A stretch of 64,000 nucleotides of DNA from DASUAS01 sp963809795. Its GTDB lineage: Bacteria > Actinomycetota > Acidimicrobiia > IMCC26256 > DASPTH01. The translations under genes and the position numbers were made by a program. The notes below the pieces were generated by a model. The model ran no database searches. It saw nothing but the letters and a program-made list of their open reading frames with translations, and was not told the DNA's origin. The stretch covers positions 496,001-560,000 of the forward strand of contig CAWELN010000009.1 of the NCBI GenBank assembly GCA_963809795.1, given 5' to 3'. How positions within the stretch are numbered: position 1 is the stretch's first letter; every line of letters begins with the position of its first letter. Positions 53,240 to 63,121 of the stretch are shown here, one piece after another.

Positions 53240-53649
53240 CGCATCCTCGGACGGAACACCGCCAGGGCCGCCTCGCCGACCGTCTCGAACCGGACCTCGA
53301 CCGGCAGGTCGAGCGGCAGCGCGTCGGGATCGGGCTCCACGTCGACGAGGTTCGTGAGCAGGCGCGGGCCCTCGTCCAGCTCGACGACCGCGATGACATA
53401 CGGCGCGGTGAACCCGGGCGCGGCCCGGTGGTTGATGACGTAGCTGTGCAGCGTTCCCGACCCCGACGCCCGGAAGACCTCCACGTCGCTGCTCCCGCAG
53501 CGGGGACAGAACGGCTGCGGAGGGAAGTACGGCTGGTCGCACGGGCGGCAGCGCTGCAGTCGGAGCTCGCCCGCGGCCGTGCCCTCCCAGAAGTGGGCCG
53601 TCTCCGGCGTCGGTTTGGGTTCGGGTCGCGAGCCCGGCGGCGTGGCCAT
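53236..53649 (-). CDS. DUF35 OB-fold/zinc-ribbon protein, thiolase partner
   Basis: 137 residues. Zinc ribbon CRPCDQPYFPPQPFCPRCG (two CxxC pairs) then OB strand GSGTLHSYVINHRAAPGFTAPYVIAVVELDEGPRLLTNLV. DUF35 proteins stabilise Ltp2-type thiolases and may bind the acyl chain. Coupled to the thiolase by a 4-nt overlap. Confidence 0.93.
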   Translation of the reverse strand: MATPPGSRPEPKPTPETAHFWEGTAAGELRLQRCRPCDQPYFPPQPFCPRCGSSDVEVFRASGSGTLHSYVINHRAAPGFTAPYVIAVVELDEGPRLLTNLVDVEPDPDALPLDLPVEVRFETVGEAALAVFRPRMR

Positions 53650-53662
53650 GATCGCGGCGCGC

Positions 53663-54844
53663 CTAGTTCGAATCGACCGCCGGTACCCCGGTCGCGTTGC
53701 GGCCGAGGAGCTCCAGGACCGCCAGGTAGACGACCAGCACGATCGCGACGACGAGGACCGTGAGCGCGGTCGGATGGTTCCAGACGATCAGCACCAGGAA
53801 GGCGATCGCGACGCCGATGCCGCGCAGCAACGTCTTGGAGCGCGCCACGAAGCTGGCAACGGGCCCCGCGTCGGCGCCGGAGCCACGCGCCGTCCCGAAG
53901 GTGCGGTGCCACCAGCCGCGCACGCTCGCGGCCGCGGACGAGGGCCCGACGACCCACGCCGCGAAGGCGATCACCAGCGCGACCGCGATCGTCGTGAGCC
54001 CGGACGTGCGGAGGAAGCTCGTGAGCTGGTCCCACACTGAACCGGCGGCGCCCGGCGTCGACTTCTTGGTGGTCACCGCATCGAGGTACAGGTTGCGTCC
54101 GGCCTTGAGCAGCACCAGCTGGACGGCCACCGCGAACGCGACGCCGAGGGCGCCGCGCAGGATGGTGCGGCGCCGGTTCCCGGACAGGCCGATCGCCCCT
54201 GCGAAGCACGCGAGGGCGATGAGCGGGATGAACCAGGCAATCTTCTGGAGGAAATTGACCAACCCTTGGACCTGCTCGAGGTCCTTCGACTGCACGATCA
54301 CGAGCTGTTGCTTGTCGGGCGGGACCTGGACGTTGTCCAGGACGGTGATGCCCTTCGCGTCCAATCTCTGCTTGACGTTCTCGACGATCTGCTCCACGTT
54401 GACGGCGACGGTGCCGTTCTCCGTCGACACCCGGCTGCCTCCGCCGGTGAGCACCTTGACGAGCGCTGCGTGCGCGCGCCGATTCACCCGCTCCCAGAGC
54501 GTCTCGAACCGGCTCGACTGCGCCAGACGCAGTGCCGCGCGATCCACCGCGCTCCGGACACCGTCCTCGAGGGGCGCGGCGAGGAAGGAGGCGCGCGGCG
54601 GCAACGCGGCGGCGATCTTCTTCTCCACGTTGGCGTCGTTGACGAGGGCGTCGGTCACCCGGTTGGCGACGGCCTGCTGGACGTGGGGATCGGAGGCGAG
54701 CGGGCCGACGGTGGAGACGTAGTTGTCGGTGTCGAGCAAGGTGTTGCGCACCCAGACCGCACTCAAGGAGAGCGGTACCAGCACGCAACCGACGACCAGC
54801 AGGATCGTGCCGACGATCCGCCGCCACCGGGGAACGTCAGACAT
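53663..54844 (-). CDS. Membrane-anchored protein with periplasmic domain, unknown
   Basis: 393 residues from ATG 54844. An N-terminal TM helix (IVGTILLVVGCVLVPLSLSAVWV), a long periplasmic region with DPHVQQAVANRVTDALVND and RASFLAAPLEDGVRSAVDRAALRLAQSSRF, then several C-terminal TM helices (AWFIPLIALACFAGAIGL, LRGALGVAFAVAVQLVLL, TIAVALVIAFAAWVV, VLVVAIVLVVYLAVLELL). This is a recurrent actinobacterial family without a known function. It has an in-frame GTG-type start further up which is not preferred. Confidence 0.85.
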   Translation of the reverse strand: MSDVPRWRRIVGTILLVVGCVLVPLSLSAVWVRNTLLDTDNYVSTVGPLASDPHVQQAVANRVTDALVNDANVEKKIAAALPPRASFLAAPLEDGVRSAVDRAALRLAQSSRFETLWERVNRRAHAALVKVLTGGGSRVSTENGTVAVNVEQIVENVKQRLDAKGITVLDNVQVPPDKQQLVIVQSKDLEQVQGLVNFLQKIAWFIPLIALACFAGAIGLSGNRRRTILRGALGVAFAVAVQLVLLKAGRNLYLDAVTTKKSTPGAAGSVWDQLTSFLRTSGLTTIAVALVIAFAAWVVGPSSAAASVRGWWHRTFGTARGSGADAGPVASFVARSKTLLRGIGVAIAFLVLIVWNHPTALTVLVVAIVLVVYLAVLELLGRNATGVPAVDSN

Positions 54845-55091
54845 GGGCCGTGATCCTCTCGTCCGGGGCACTGGTCGTGGTACGGAGTCTGGCTCATGGC
54901 GATCATCTCGCGCGGGATCCGGTGCTGTCGTCATGCAGAGTGGGTGATTGCCGCGGCACGGTCCGTCCGCATGTGACGCCGGCTCGACGTCCCCCACCTG
55001 CGAGTCTTGGGATCAGCATCCCGTCAGGGAGCAGCGATTCAAAATACGCTACGACGGTTCGGGAGCCATCGCTTGGCGTGGGGAGGAACCG

Positions 55092-55667
55092 ATGGACAAC
55101 GACACTTTGCTGCGTGCCCAGGTCCGGGATGCCGCTCGGTGGTGGTGGGTGTTCGTCGTCACGGGGATCATCTGGTTGATGCTCTCCCTCGTGGTGTTGC
55201 GGTTCACCGAGACGTCGGTCAGCACGGTCGGGATCCTGATCGGAGTGATGTTCACGCTCGCTGCGATCACCGAGTTCATGGTCGTCGGGGTGACCTCGGG
55301 CGGTTGGAAGGTCGTGCACGTGATCTTGGCGATCATCTTCGTGCTCGGCGCGATCTGGGGATACACCGACCCGAAGGACGCCTTCTGGGCGCTCGCGTCC
55401 GTGGTCGGGTTCATCCTCGTGATCTGGGGTGCGATCGAACTCACCGAAGCTGTCGCGACTCGCGCGGTCAACCCCTTGTGGTGGCTCGGACTCACGCTCG
55501 GGATCTTGTTGATCCTGTTGGGCTTTTGGACGGGACAACAACTCGTCACGGTCAAAGCTCAGCTGTTGATCTTCTACGTGGGTTTCGCGGCCTTGTTTCG
55601 CGGCATCGGCCAGATTGTGTTCGCGTTCCAGCTTCATCGCGCAGGCGAGGACCTCGCCGCCGCGTAG
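55092..55667 (+). CDS. HdeD-like DUF308 membrane protein
   Basis: 191 residues with six TM helices (WWWVFVVTGIIWLMLSLVVL, VGILIGVMFTLAAITEFMVVG, VVHVILAIIFVLGAIWG, FWALASVVGFILVIWGAIELTEAV, PLWWLGLTLGILLILLGFW, LLIFYVGFAALFRGIGQIVFAF), the DUF308 repeat. GGGGAGGAACCG precedes the ATG. HdeD in E. coli is linked to acid resistance; function here unknown. Confidence 0.9.
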   Translation: MDNDTLLRAQVRDAARWWWVFVVTGIIWLMLSLVVLRFTETSVSTVGILIGVMFTLAAITEFMVVGVTSGGWKVVHVILAIIFVLGAIWGYTDPKDAFWALASVVGFILVIWGAIELTEAVATRAVNPLWWLGLTLGILLILLGFWTGQQLVTVKAQLLIFYVGFAALFRGIGQIVFAFQLHRAGEDLAAA

Positions 55668-55740
55668 CCCGATCGGCGGACGAACGCCGAGTCTTCTGCA
55701 GTCGGCACGAATTCGCAGCCTGCTCCTGGTAGGTGTGCGG

Positions 55741-56694
55741 TCACCGCGTCTTGTAGTACTCGGCGGCCGAGTCGATCGTCAGCTCGGAGCCGAAGTGCGG
55801 GCCGCCGCCGAGGTTGTAGACCCCAGCGACCCGTTTCGGGTACGAGCCGGCGGCGATGATCGCTTCGGACCAGGGATCGAGATGTTCGAGCAGTTCGTCG
55901 AGGTCGTCGCCGAGCGCGTTGATGAGCGGTCGTTCGAGTTCGTCGGTGCGGACCTCGATCTCTTCGCGGAACGCCCGACCGGCGTCGGTGAGCTTCTCGC
56001 TCTTCATCAGCCCCCGACGCTCGAGCCGTTCGAACCCGGCGTCCATGTCGGGGCCCTGCCACCCTCGGCTCGGGGTGTAGGAGCGGGCGGGCATGCCCCA
56101 CCACTGCTCGGTCAACAGGAGCACCTCCACCGCATCGGCACCCCCGACCGCCCACGAGATGACGTGGCTGTCGCCCCGGTGCTCTCGGAGGAGGTCCGCG
56201 GCGCGCCACATGTCACCCAACGGGGTGCCGGGAAAGCCGAGTGAGCGCAGTCCGCCGTACATCGCGTGGCCGGGCCAAGGCGCCGCGTCGGCGGCGCGGC
56301 GAAGCAGAGCAGTGACTCGGTCGAGACCCTTCGGGTCGTTGCCGATGACGCGGCGCAACATCGCGGTTGCTCCCTTTTCGCGAGCGGCGAGGATCGCGTC
56401 ACGACGTGCGATCTTCCACCCGGCGGCGACGGCAGGGAGAACGACGGCAGGGTTGAAGCAACCGAACGCCGAGGCGACCGTCTCGCCGGGGACGTCCCCC
56501 ATGCACGCGCCCCGACTCGTGAAGTACCCCTTCAACTCCGGTCGGGCCACACCGTCCGCGTCCGCGCCTGGCGTACCGTCGAACCCGAGCGCCTGGTATG
56601 CCGCAAGGGCCTCGGGGGCGAAGTACACGCCCGCTGCGACTGGCTCCACTGCGTTGCGCAGACGGCGGGCTTGCTCGTTGAAATCGGTCGTCAT
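55741..56694 (-). CDS. SCO6745/SalK-like family protein
   Basis: 317 residues from ATG 56694. RNAVEPVAAGVYFAPEALAAYQALGFDG, GYFTSRGACMGDVPGETVASAFGCFNP, ARSYTPSRGWQGPDMDAGFERLERRGLMKSEKLTDAGRAFREEIEVRTDEL. The last is the winged-helix-like C-terminal half of the SCO6745 family, which is often near antibiotic genes and has no firm function. Confidence 0.85.
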   Translation of the reverse strand: MTTDFNEQARRLRNAVEPVAAGVYFAPEALAAYQALGFDGTPGADADGVARPELKGYFTSRGACMGDVPGETVASAFGCFNPAVVLPAVAAGWKIARRDAILAAREKGATAMLRRVIGNDPKGLDRVTALLRRAADAAPWPGHAMYGGLRSLGFPGTPLGDMWRAADLLREHRGDSHVISWAVGGADAVEVLLLTEQWWGMPARSYTPSRGWQGPDMDAGFERLERRGLMKSEKLTDAGRAFREEIEVRTDELERPLINALGDDLDELLEHLDPWSEAIIAAGSYPKRVAGVYNLGGGPHFGSELTIDSAAEYYKTR

Positions 56695-56706
56695 CAGACC
56701 TCCCAT

Positions 56707-56973
56707 TCATTGGGGCGCCACGAGCGCCGCTTGTCCGTCGTCGATGATCTCGCCGAACTCCTTGACGTCAGCACGTGACATCCCTCGCCAAAGGTGACCG
56801 CTGACGCCACCGACGGCAGCGCCGACCAGAGCCGTGCCGATGACCGCCGGCGGGAACAGGATGCCGACCACGGCCCCAGCGGCCGCGCCGCCCCAGGCGC
56901 CGTGTCGCGTCGCCAGCTCGTCCTTGCCAGGGCCTGACCGAAGCCGCGCTGCAGCGTGCCGAGCGCGCATCAC
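56707..56973 (-). pseudogene. DUF1269-type protein remnant (C-terminal part only)
   Basis: 88 residues. ATRHGAWGGAAAGAVVGILFPPAVIGTALVGAAVGGVSGHLWRGMSRADVKEFGEIIDDGQAALV is the C-terminal glycine-zipper half of DUF1269 proteins, which normally run 160-180 residues. The N-terminal ferredoxin-like half is absent and the upstream sequence is the SulP gene. Could be a truncated remnant after insertion or a short natural variant. Confidence 0.65.
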
Positions 56974-56982
56974 CGGCGTCGC

Positions 56983-58690
56983 TCACGTGACCGCGTCGAC
57001 GGCGGCCTGCACCGTCGGGTAGAAGACATGGACCAGTCGCTGCGCTTCGGAGGCTTGGAGGAGATCCCGGACCTGTCCGATGTCGTGGGCGAGCACGAGG
57101 CGCACCCCGTCACCGTCGAGCTGCCGGGCCGTGTTTGCCAGCACGCTGATGGCGGTGCTGTCGACGAACGAGATCGACTCGCCGTCGAGGACGACCGCTC
57201 GGACCCCCGCCTCGTTGGCGTGCGCCCGGATCGACGCCGCGACCCCCTCGGCGTTGGCGAAGAACAGGCCGCCCTCGACGCGCACGATCGCGACGCCGGG
57301 CACCTTGGCGGTCTCCTGCGCTCGGTGGAGATCGGCGTAGCGGTCCCGCGAACCGTCGACCTTGCCGAGCTCGGCGACGTGCGGGTGCGATGCGCGGTAC
57401 AGGAGGAGCAGCAGCGAGACGGCGATGCCGATGAACAGCCCGGGCAGGGTGTCGAAGATCAGCACGCCGAACATCGCCGCCAACGCGGCGATGAAGTCGG
57501 GTCGCGCCGCCACCCCGTAGATCTTTCCGAGCCGACTGGTCGACAGGCGGAAGAGCCGGACGAGCGCGCCCACGTCGACCAGGTCGATGAGTGCGGCGAT
57601 GACCAGCGCACCGAGCGTCGCCTCGGGAAGGTCTTCGAACAGACCGGTGAGGAACAGCAACGTCACGACCGTCACGACGGCGGCGACGAGCCCCGACAGC
57701 TCCGAGCGCGCGCCGGCGGACGCGTTGACCGCCGTCTTGGAGAGGCTGCCCGACACGGCCATGCCCTGGCACAACCCCGATCCGATGTTCGCCGCACCGA
57801 CACCGACGAGCTCGCGGTTGGGATCGATCTCGTAGTGGTTCTGGGACGCGTACGTCTTGGCCGCGCCGAGACCTTCCGCGAACGCGACGAGCATGATGCC
57901 GACGGCCGACGCCGAGGCGGCGAAGTAGTCGCTCAGGCTCAGCTCGTGCGGCAGCCCGATCGACGGGAGCCCGCTCTCGATGTGGCCGACGATCGCCACC
58001 CCGTGCTGGCCGAGATCGAACAGGTGGACGACCCCGATGCCGAACACCACCGCCACCAACGACGCCGGTACCGCCGGCGCGAACCGGCGCAGCACCATGA
58101 CGATGGCGAACGACAGCACGCCGACCACGAGCGTGCGCCATTGCGTGTCACCGAGATGCGTGAGGAAGTGCCAGCCTTGTTCGAAGAAGTCCCCCTCGCC
58201 CTTCTCGAACCCGAAGATCTTCGGGAGCTGGCCGACGATGATCGTCAGCGCGAGCCCGATGACGAAGCCCTTCATGACCGGTTCGGAGATGAAGCTGGCG
58301 AGGAACCCGAGACGCAACAGCCCGGCCACGAGCGCGAACAGGCCGGTCATGATGGCGAGCATCGCGGTGAAGGCGGCGAAGTTCTCCGGGTCCCCCGGTC
58401 GTCAGTTCGGCGACCGCCGCGGCCGACAGAGCCGCGCTGGCCGCACCCGGGCCGACCACGAGGTGCTTCGACGAGCCGAACAGCGCGTACAGCACCAACG
58501 CCGGCGGGGCCGCGTACAAGCCGACGACCGGCGAGACGCCGGCGATCGTCGCGTAGGCGAGCGACTCGGGAACCAGCACCGCCCACAGCGTCAGGCCCGC
58601 GATCACGTCGCGCTTGACCCACGAGCGTTGGAAGCCGGCGAACGACGTCAGGATCGGGAGGCGCCGCTTGTGCTGTTCAGCGAGCGACAT
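56983..58690 (-). CDS. SulP-family anion transporter with STAS domain (frameshifted)
   Basis: From ATG 58690: WVKRDVIAGLTLWAVLVPESLAYATIAGVSPVVGLYAAPPALVLYALFGSSKHLVVGPGAASAALSAAAVAELTTG. The frame shifts near 58395, where GGGGG replaces an expected GGGG, and continues FTAMLAIMTGLFALVAGLLRLGFLASFISEPVMKGFVIGLALTIIVGQLPKIFG, VVGVLSFAIVMVLRRFAP and a C-terminal STAS domain (VAIVRVEGGLFFANAEGV, VVLDGESISFVDSTAISVL). About 568 residues, 12-14 TM. Sulfate, bicarbonate or other inorganic anion; specificity unknown. Confidence 0.9.
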
Positions 58691-58730
58691 CGGGAGCGAG
58701 CCTTCGGCGCGAGGTCAGCGTCCCCGAAGG

Positions 58731-60284
58731 TCAGGTCTGAGGCTCGACCTCGCCCACCTGCCAGGTCTTGTCGAAGAACGGCTGGAGCGGGCTGTAGAGC
58801 CGAAGGACGGGGAAGAATCCCTTGCCCGGCACGGTCTGGATCCAGTTGCCGTCCGCGACGCCGGAGGGTTGTTCGGGGGCGAAGTGGACGGTGATGGATC
58901 CGTCGGCATTGGGTACCGCGGCGGGCGACGGGTAGGACTGGCTTCCGGCCCGAGGAAAGCGTTGGGGCGTGACGAGCATCGAGCGGGTCTGGTTGTCGTA
59001 GAGCGTGAAGCGACCAGAACCTCGCTTCCGGCGGGTTCGGCGGCAGCGTGACGGTGTACGACTTCGCGCCGTCGAAGTACTCCTTCTTCGAGTCGAAGAA
59101 GGCGACGAGGTACTGGCTACCGAGCCCGGTGAGCCGCATGGCCATGGCGGGTGTGATGCCGGTATACCCGTAGAAGAACAGCGTGCGCAGATCGTGCTTA
59201 CGGGCTCCGGTCGGCGGGTACGGCTTGATGCCCTCGGGCGTGACCCGAGGGATCGGCCGATCGAACAGGTAGCCGCCGCCGAAGAGCATGTTGGTCCACG
59301 CAGAGTCCGGGTAGAACGCGACGTCTTCTTCGCCGCGAGCGTCGAACATCAGTGCCCGCGAGATCGCGTTGCCCACGGTGGCGGCATCGTCGAGGATGCC
59401 GCGCATCCGGTCGTCGGGCTCGAACGGCTTGCCCTTCACGATGCCGATCTCGGCAAGGTGCCCCAGGATCTCGGGGTCGGTGGCACCGATCGACTTCGTC
59501 CTGCACCAGCGCGTTGACGGTCTCCCAGAATCCGAAGTCGTTCGGGGGGATGGTGTTGAAGGTCACCCCGCTGCCCTCGACGAACGTGGTGTCGGGAATC
59601 TTGCCGGGAGGTGCGGGTAGCGGGCCACCTTGGAGGAGCGTGCCGACACTGGTGCCCGGGCCACCCTGCGCGTAGGGGTACACCTTGAGCGTCGACTTGA
59701 TGGTCGCCACCGTCGGCGCGGGATCGCTGTCCTCCATGAACGAGCGCCCGAGCATGAGGACCCGGTTGGTGCGCGAGTGACCGACGTAGAAGCCACCCTC
59801 CGGGAGCGTGCCGTCGTAGCCGGGGGGAACGAGGAGGAACTTGCCGCCGGCGCCGCGGTCGGGGCCGGGGAGGCCGAAGTCGATGATCCACTGGAACCAC
59901 ATGTCGTCGAAGGTTCCGAGCGCCATCGGCGGCGTCTCGACGACCATCGGACCGTCGTTCAGGTCGACGATCATGAGGTAGTAGACGGTGTCGGCGTTGG
60001 CGGTGAGGAACCGCGACGACGAGTCCATCAACTGCGAGAAGATCAGGACGCTGTTGTCCTTGACGCCGATGTCGAGGAAGCCCTCGACGGATCGCCCAGG
60101 TCGACGCGGCGGGGAACGCGGTGAGGAACCCGTTCAGCGCGTGCACGTAGTCCAGGTGGTCGTAGAGGGTCTCGACCGTCTTCGCCGACGGGGCGCCGTC
60201 GGTGAACTCCAAGCCACCGAGTCGACTCTCGACTCGATCGGCTGTCGAGATTCGCTTCAGTACCTCTGCGGCTAGCTCAGACAT
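58731..60284 (-). pseudogene. DUF1254/DUF1214 domain protein, three or more frame changes
   Basis: Ordered fragments from ATG 60284: SELAAEVLKRISTADRVESRLGGLEFTDGAPS, TLYDHLDYVHALNGFLTAFPAAS; then (after 60090) DSSSRFLTANADTVYYLMIVDLNDGPMVVETPP, PGPDRGAGGKFLLVPPGYDG, GHSRTNRVLMLGRSF; then (after 59495) KGKPFEPDDRMRGILDDAA, YFDGAKSYTVTLPPNPPEARFWS; then (after 59020) PRAGSQSYPSPAAVP and GNWIQTVPGKGFFPVLRLYSP ending 58731. This is the DUF1254-DUF1214 two-domain secreted fold of unknown role. Each break fits a 1-base indel, so an assembly artefact is possible instead of a pseudogene. Confidence 0.85.
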
Positions 60285-60502
60285 CTCCATCCTCCCGGAT
60301 AGCTCTGTGGTGTGGGGTGCATCGAGAGCAGGGTGAGTATCTGGTGCCGACCGGCCGATTGTCTTCATGCAGAACGCATGAACCTCGCGGGCCGTGAAGT
60401 CGCGGTCGAAGTCGAATCATGCATTCCGTGTGATGCCTCGACGACGACGACGTGCGACGGTGAGCACCGAGGCCGCGTCGTCGGCCGTCGAAGGGGTGGC
60501 GG

Positions 60503-61931
60503 GTGAAGACGATCAAGCACCTGAGCGTCGATGAACGCAGGGCGCGCGGCAAGGCCGCCCGCGAGCGGGTGCCACCGGCGGGTCACGCCGGTTGGGCGCC
60601 GGCGAAGGATCGCCCGGACCCGGTGGCGTTGCTCGAGGAGCAGAACACCACACGGGAGCCGGATCTCGTGCCGGTACGTCACGGGCGCATGATGGTCTCG
60701 CCGTTCACGTTCTACCGGGGCGCGGCGAAGATCATGGCCGCCGACCTGAAGGACACGCCGATCGCCGGGCTCGACGTGCAGCTGTGCGGCGACGCGCACC
60801 TCTCGAACTTCGGGGTGTTCGCGTCGCCGGAGCGGGAGCTCGTGTTCGACCTCAACGACTTCGACGAGACTCTTCCGGGACCCTTCGAATACGACGTGAA
60901 GCGCATGGCGGCGAGCTTCACCATCGCGGCTCGCAACAACGGGTTCAGCAAAGCCGACGGTCGCGCCGCCACGCTGGCATCGGTCAAGGCGTATCGAGAG
61001 TCGATGGCCGAGTTCGCCGAGATGCACACGATGGACATCTGGTACGCGCACTTGTCCGAGCAGGACCTGGTCGGCGCGATGGACGCCGCCGTCGGCTCGG
61101 CGAAGGGCGCCGATCGGAAGCAGGCGACGACCGCGCAGAAGAACGCGGAGAAGGCCGCACGGAAGGCGCACACGCGCGACAGCCTGCAGGCGCTCTCGAA
61201 GCTGGCCGAGCTCGTCGACGGGCGCTACCGGATCGTCAGCCAGCCGCCGGTGGTCGTTCCGTTGCGCGACCTGTCGAAGGACCGCGGCTACTCGGTGGAT
61301 CAGCTCGAAGAGATGGTGCACGAGCAGTTCCGTGCGTACCGCGAGACGCTCCAGGACGATCGACGCCAACTGTTGGAGCGGTTCGAGTGGGTCGACATGG
61401 CCCGCAAGGTCGTGGGCGTCGGCAGTGTCGGCACCCGGGCGTTCATCGTGCTGTTGCAGGGGCGCGATCAGCAGGATCCCCTGTTCCTGCAGGTCAAGGA
61501 GGCGACCGCGTCGGTGCTCGAGGACCACCTGCCCGAAGAGCCGCTACGCGCAGCCCGGCGAGCGGGTGGTGCAGGGACAACGGCGCATGCAGGCGGCGAG
61601 CGACATCTTCCTGGGCTGGACGAAGGGCGCCGAGGCCGACCGGTTCCTGTACTGGCGACAGCTGCGCGACATGAAGGGCTCCGCCGTCGTCGAGGCGATG
61701 GCACCGGCGACGCTCGCGTTCTACGCCCGGGTGTGCGGCGGGACGCTGGCTCGGGCGCACGCTCGATCGGGCGACCCGGTCGCCCTCGCCGCGTACCTCG
61801 GCACGAAGGCCAAGTTCGACCAGTCGATCGGCGACTTCTCGGAACGCTACGCCGACCAGAACGAGAAGGACTACCAGGCCTTCTGCGACGCCGTCGGCTC
61901 CGGCCGGCTCGAGGCCGTCGCGGGCATCTGA
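60503..61931 (+). CDS. DUF2252 family protein (frameshifted)
   Basis: From GTG 60503: RMMVSPFTFYRGAAKIMAADL, DVQLCGDAHLSNFGVFASPERELVFDLNDFDETLPGPFEYDVKRMAASF, which is the kinase-like DUF2252 core (HLSNFG and DLNDFDE resemble a catalytic and a metal loop). An indel near 61545 shifts the frame to RYAQPGERVVQGQRRMQAASDIFLGWTKGAEADRFLYWRQLRDMKGS and on to 61931. Joined length is about 476 residues. Function unknown, though the fold suggests phosphotransfer. Confidence 0.88.
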
Positions 61932-61974
61932 ATCCGCGCGCGCGGTCGAACGGCACCACTCAACAGGAGGAACC

Positions 61975-62409
61975 ATGCAATCGGACACCGAATACGACAC
62001 CTACGAGAGCAGGGGCACCGGCTGGAAGACCTTCGCCGGGATCATGATCATCATCGTCGGCGTCTTCAACGTGATCGACGGATTGCGGGCGGTCACGAAC
62101 GCCAGCCAGATCAAGAGCCAGTTCCCGAACGGGCAGGTCCAGCTCCCGCTCACGGACAATGTCAAGACCTGGGGCTGGGTGGTCCTGATCATCGGGGCGG
62201 TGATGATCCTCTCGGGCTTCCTGATCTTCTCCGGGAACATGTTCGGGCGGATCGTCGGCGTGATCGTCGCGGCCGGGAACGCCATCGTCCAGCTCAGCTA
62301 CATCGACCACAACCCGTTCTGGTCGTTCACGATCGTCATCGTCGACGTGCTCATCATCTACGGCCTCGTCGCCCACGGCGGGCGGATCGACGAATGGTCG
62401 TCCAGCTAG
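61975..62409 (+). CDS. DUF7144-like small membrane protein
   Basis: 144 residues with four TM helices (WKTFAGIMIIIVGVFNVIDGL, WGWVVLIIGAVMILSGFLIF, IVGVIVAAGNAIVQLSYI, FTIVIVDVLIIYGLVAHGG) and a 30-residue charged N-terminus. RBS AGGAGGAACC upstream. The pattern matches the DUF7144 family of actinobacteria. Its 3' end is followed by the terminator at 62436. Confidence 0.85.
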   Translation: MQSDTEYDTYESRGTGWKTFAGIMIIIVGVFNVIDGLRAVTNASQIKSQFPNGQVQLPLTDNVKTWGWVVLIIGAVMILSGFLIFSGNMFGRIVGVIVAAGNAIVQLSYIDHNPFWSFTIVIVDVLIIYGLVAHGGRIDEWSSS

Positions 62410-62435
62410 GGCGGACCGGCTCGTACGACCACGAC

Positions 62436-62460
62436 GAACCCCGCCCGTGCGGCGGGGTTC
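62436..62460 (+). terminator. Rho-independent-type hairpin
   Basis: GAACCCCGCC (62436-62445) and GGCGGGGTTC (62451-62460) form a perfect 10-bp stem with a CGTGC loop, 26 bp after the DUF7144-like gene. A short GTC follows rather than a long T-run, as is common in high-GC genomes. Confidence 0.75.
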
Positions 62461-62478
62461 GTCACGCGGAGGTGAGGC

Positions 62479-63039
62479 GTGGCTGACAACAGCGATGATG
62501 TTCGTTCGCCGTCGCGATGGAGCGTCGTCGTGGCGAGCCTCCGGGCGTTGCTCACCGCCGCGGTGCTGGTCACGCTCTACTACCTGTTGCCCCTCGACAC
62601 CAGTGGCTCCGACGCGTCGGTGATCGTGAAGCTGGCCCTCGGCGGCGTCGTGTTCGTCGGCCTGATGCTCTGGCAGCTGCGGGCCATCGCACAGTCGAAC
62701 AATCCCGGGCTGCGGGCCCTCGAAGGGCTCTTCCTCGCGGTCCCGCTCTTCCTCCTGCTGTTCGCCTCCGCGTACTACCTGATGAGCCAGGGCGACGCGT
62801 CGGACTTCACTGCGCCGCTCTCACGCACCGACGCGTTGTACTTCACGGTCACGATCTTCTCGACCGTCGGGTTCGGCGACATCAGCGCCAAGGCCGAAGC
62901 CGCTCGTCTCGTGGTCACGGCACAGATGTTCCTCGACCTCATCATCCTCGGGCTCGGCGTGCGCATCATCCTGAGTGCCGTGCAACGTGGCCGCGAGCGC
63001 CTCACCACCGAGACCGGCGCGGGGGTCACGTCGCCATGA
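62479..63039 (+). CDS. Two-TM potassium channel
   Basis: 186 residues from GTG 62479. Helices LRALLTAAVLVTLYYLL, ALGGVVFVGLMLWQLRAI, GLFLAVPLFLLLFASAYYLM frame a pore loop DALYFTVTIFSTVGFGDISAKAEAARLVVTAQMFLDLIILGLGVRII. The selectivity filter is TVGFGD, the K+-channel TVGYGD with Phe for Tyr. No RCK or cyclic-nucleotide domain is present. A tetrameric pore for K+ is likely. Confidence 0.9.
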   Translation: MADNSDDVRSPSRWSVVVASLRALLTAAVLVTLYYLLPLDTSGSDASVIVKLALGGVVFVGLMLWQLRAIAQSNNPGLRALEGLFLAVPLFLLLFASAYYLMSQGDASDFTAPLSRTDALYFTVTIFSTVGFGDISAKAEAARLVVTAQMFLDLIILGLGVRIILSAVQRGRERLTTETGAGVTSP

Positions 63040-63121
63040 CCGCCGGTGCCCGGATGACCGACGAATGGTGCACATCGCATGAAGACGTGTGGCGGCCGCA
63101 TCGGTACCGTCAGGCGCGGAT

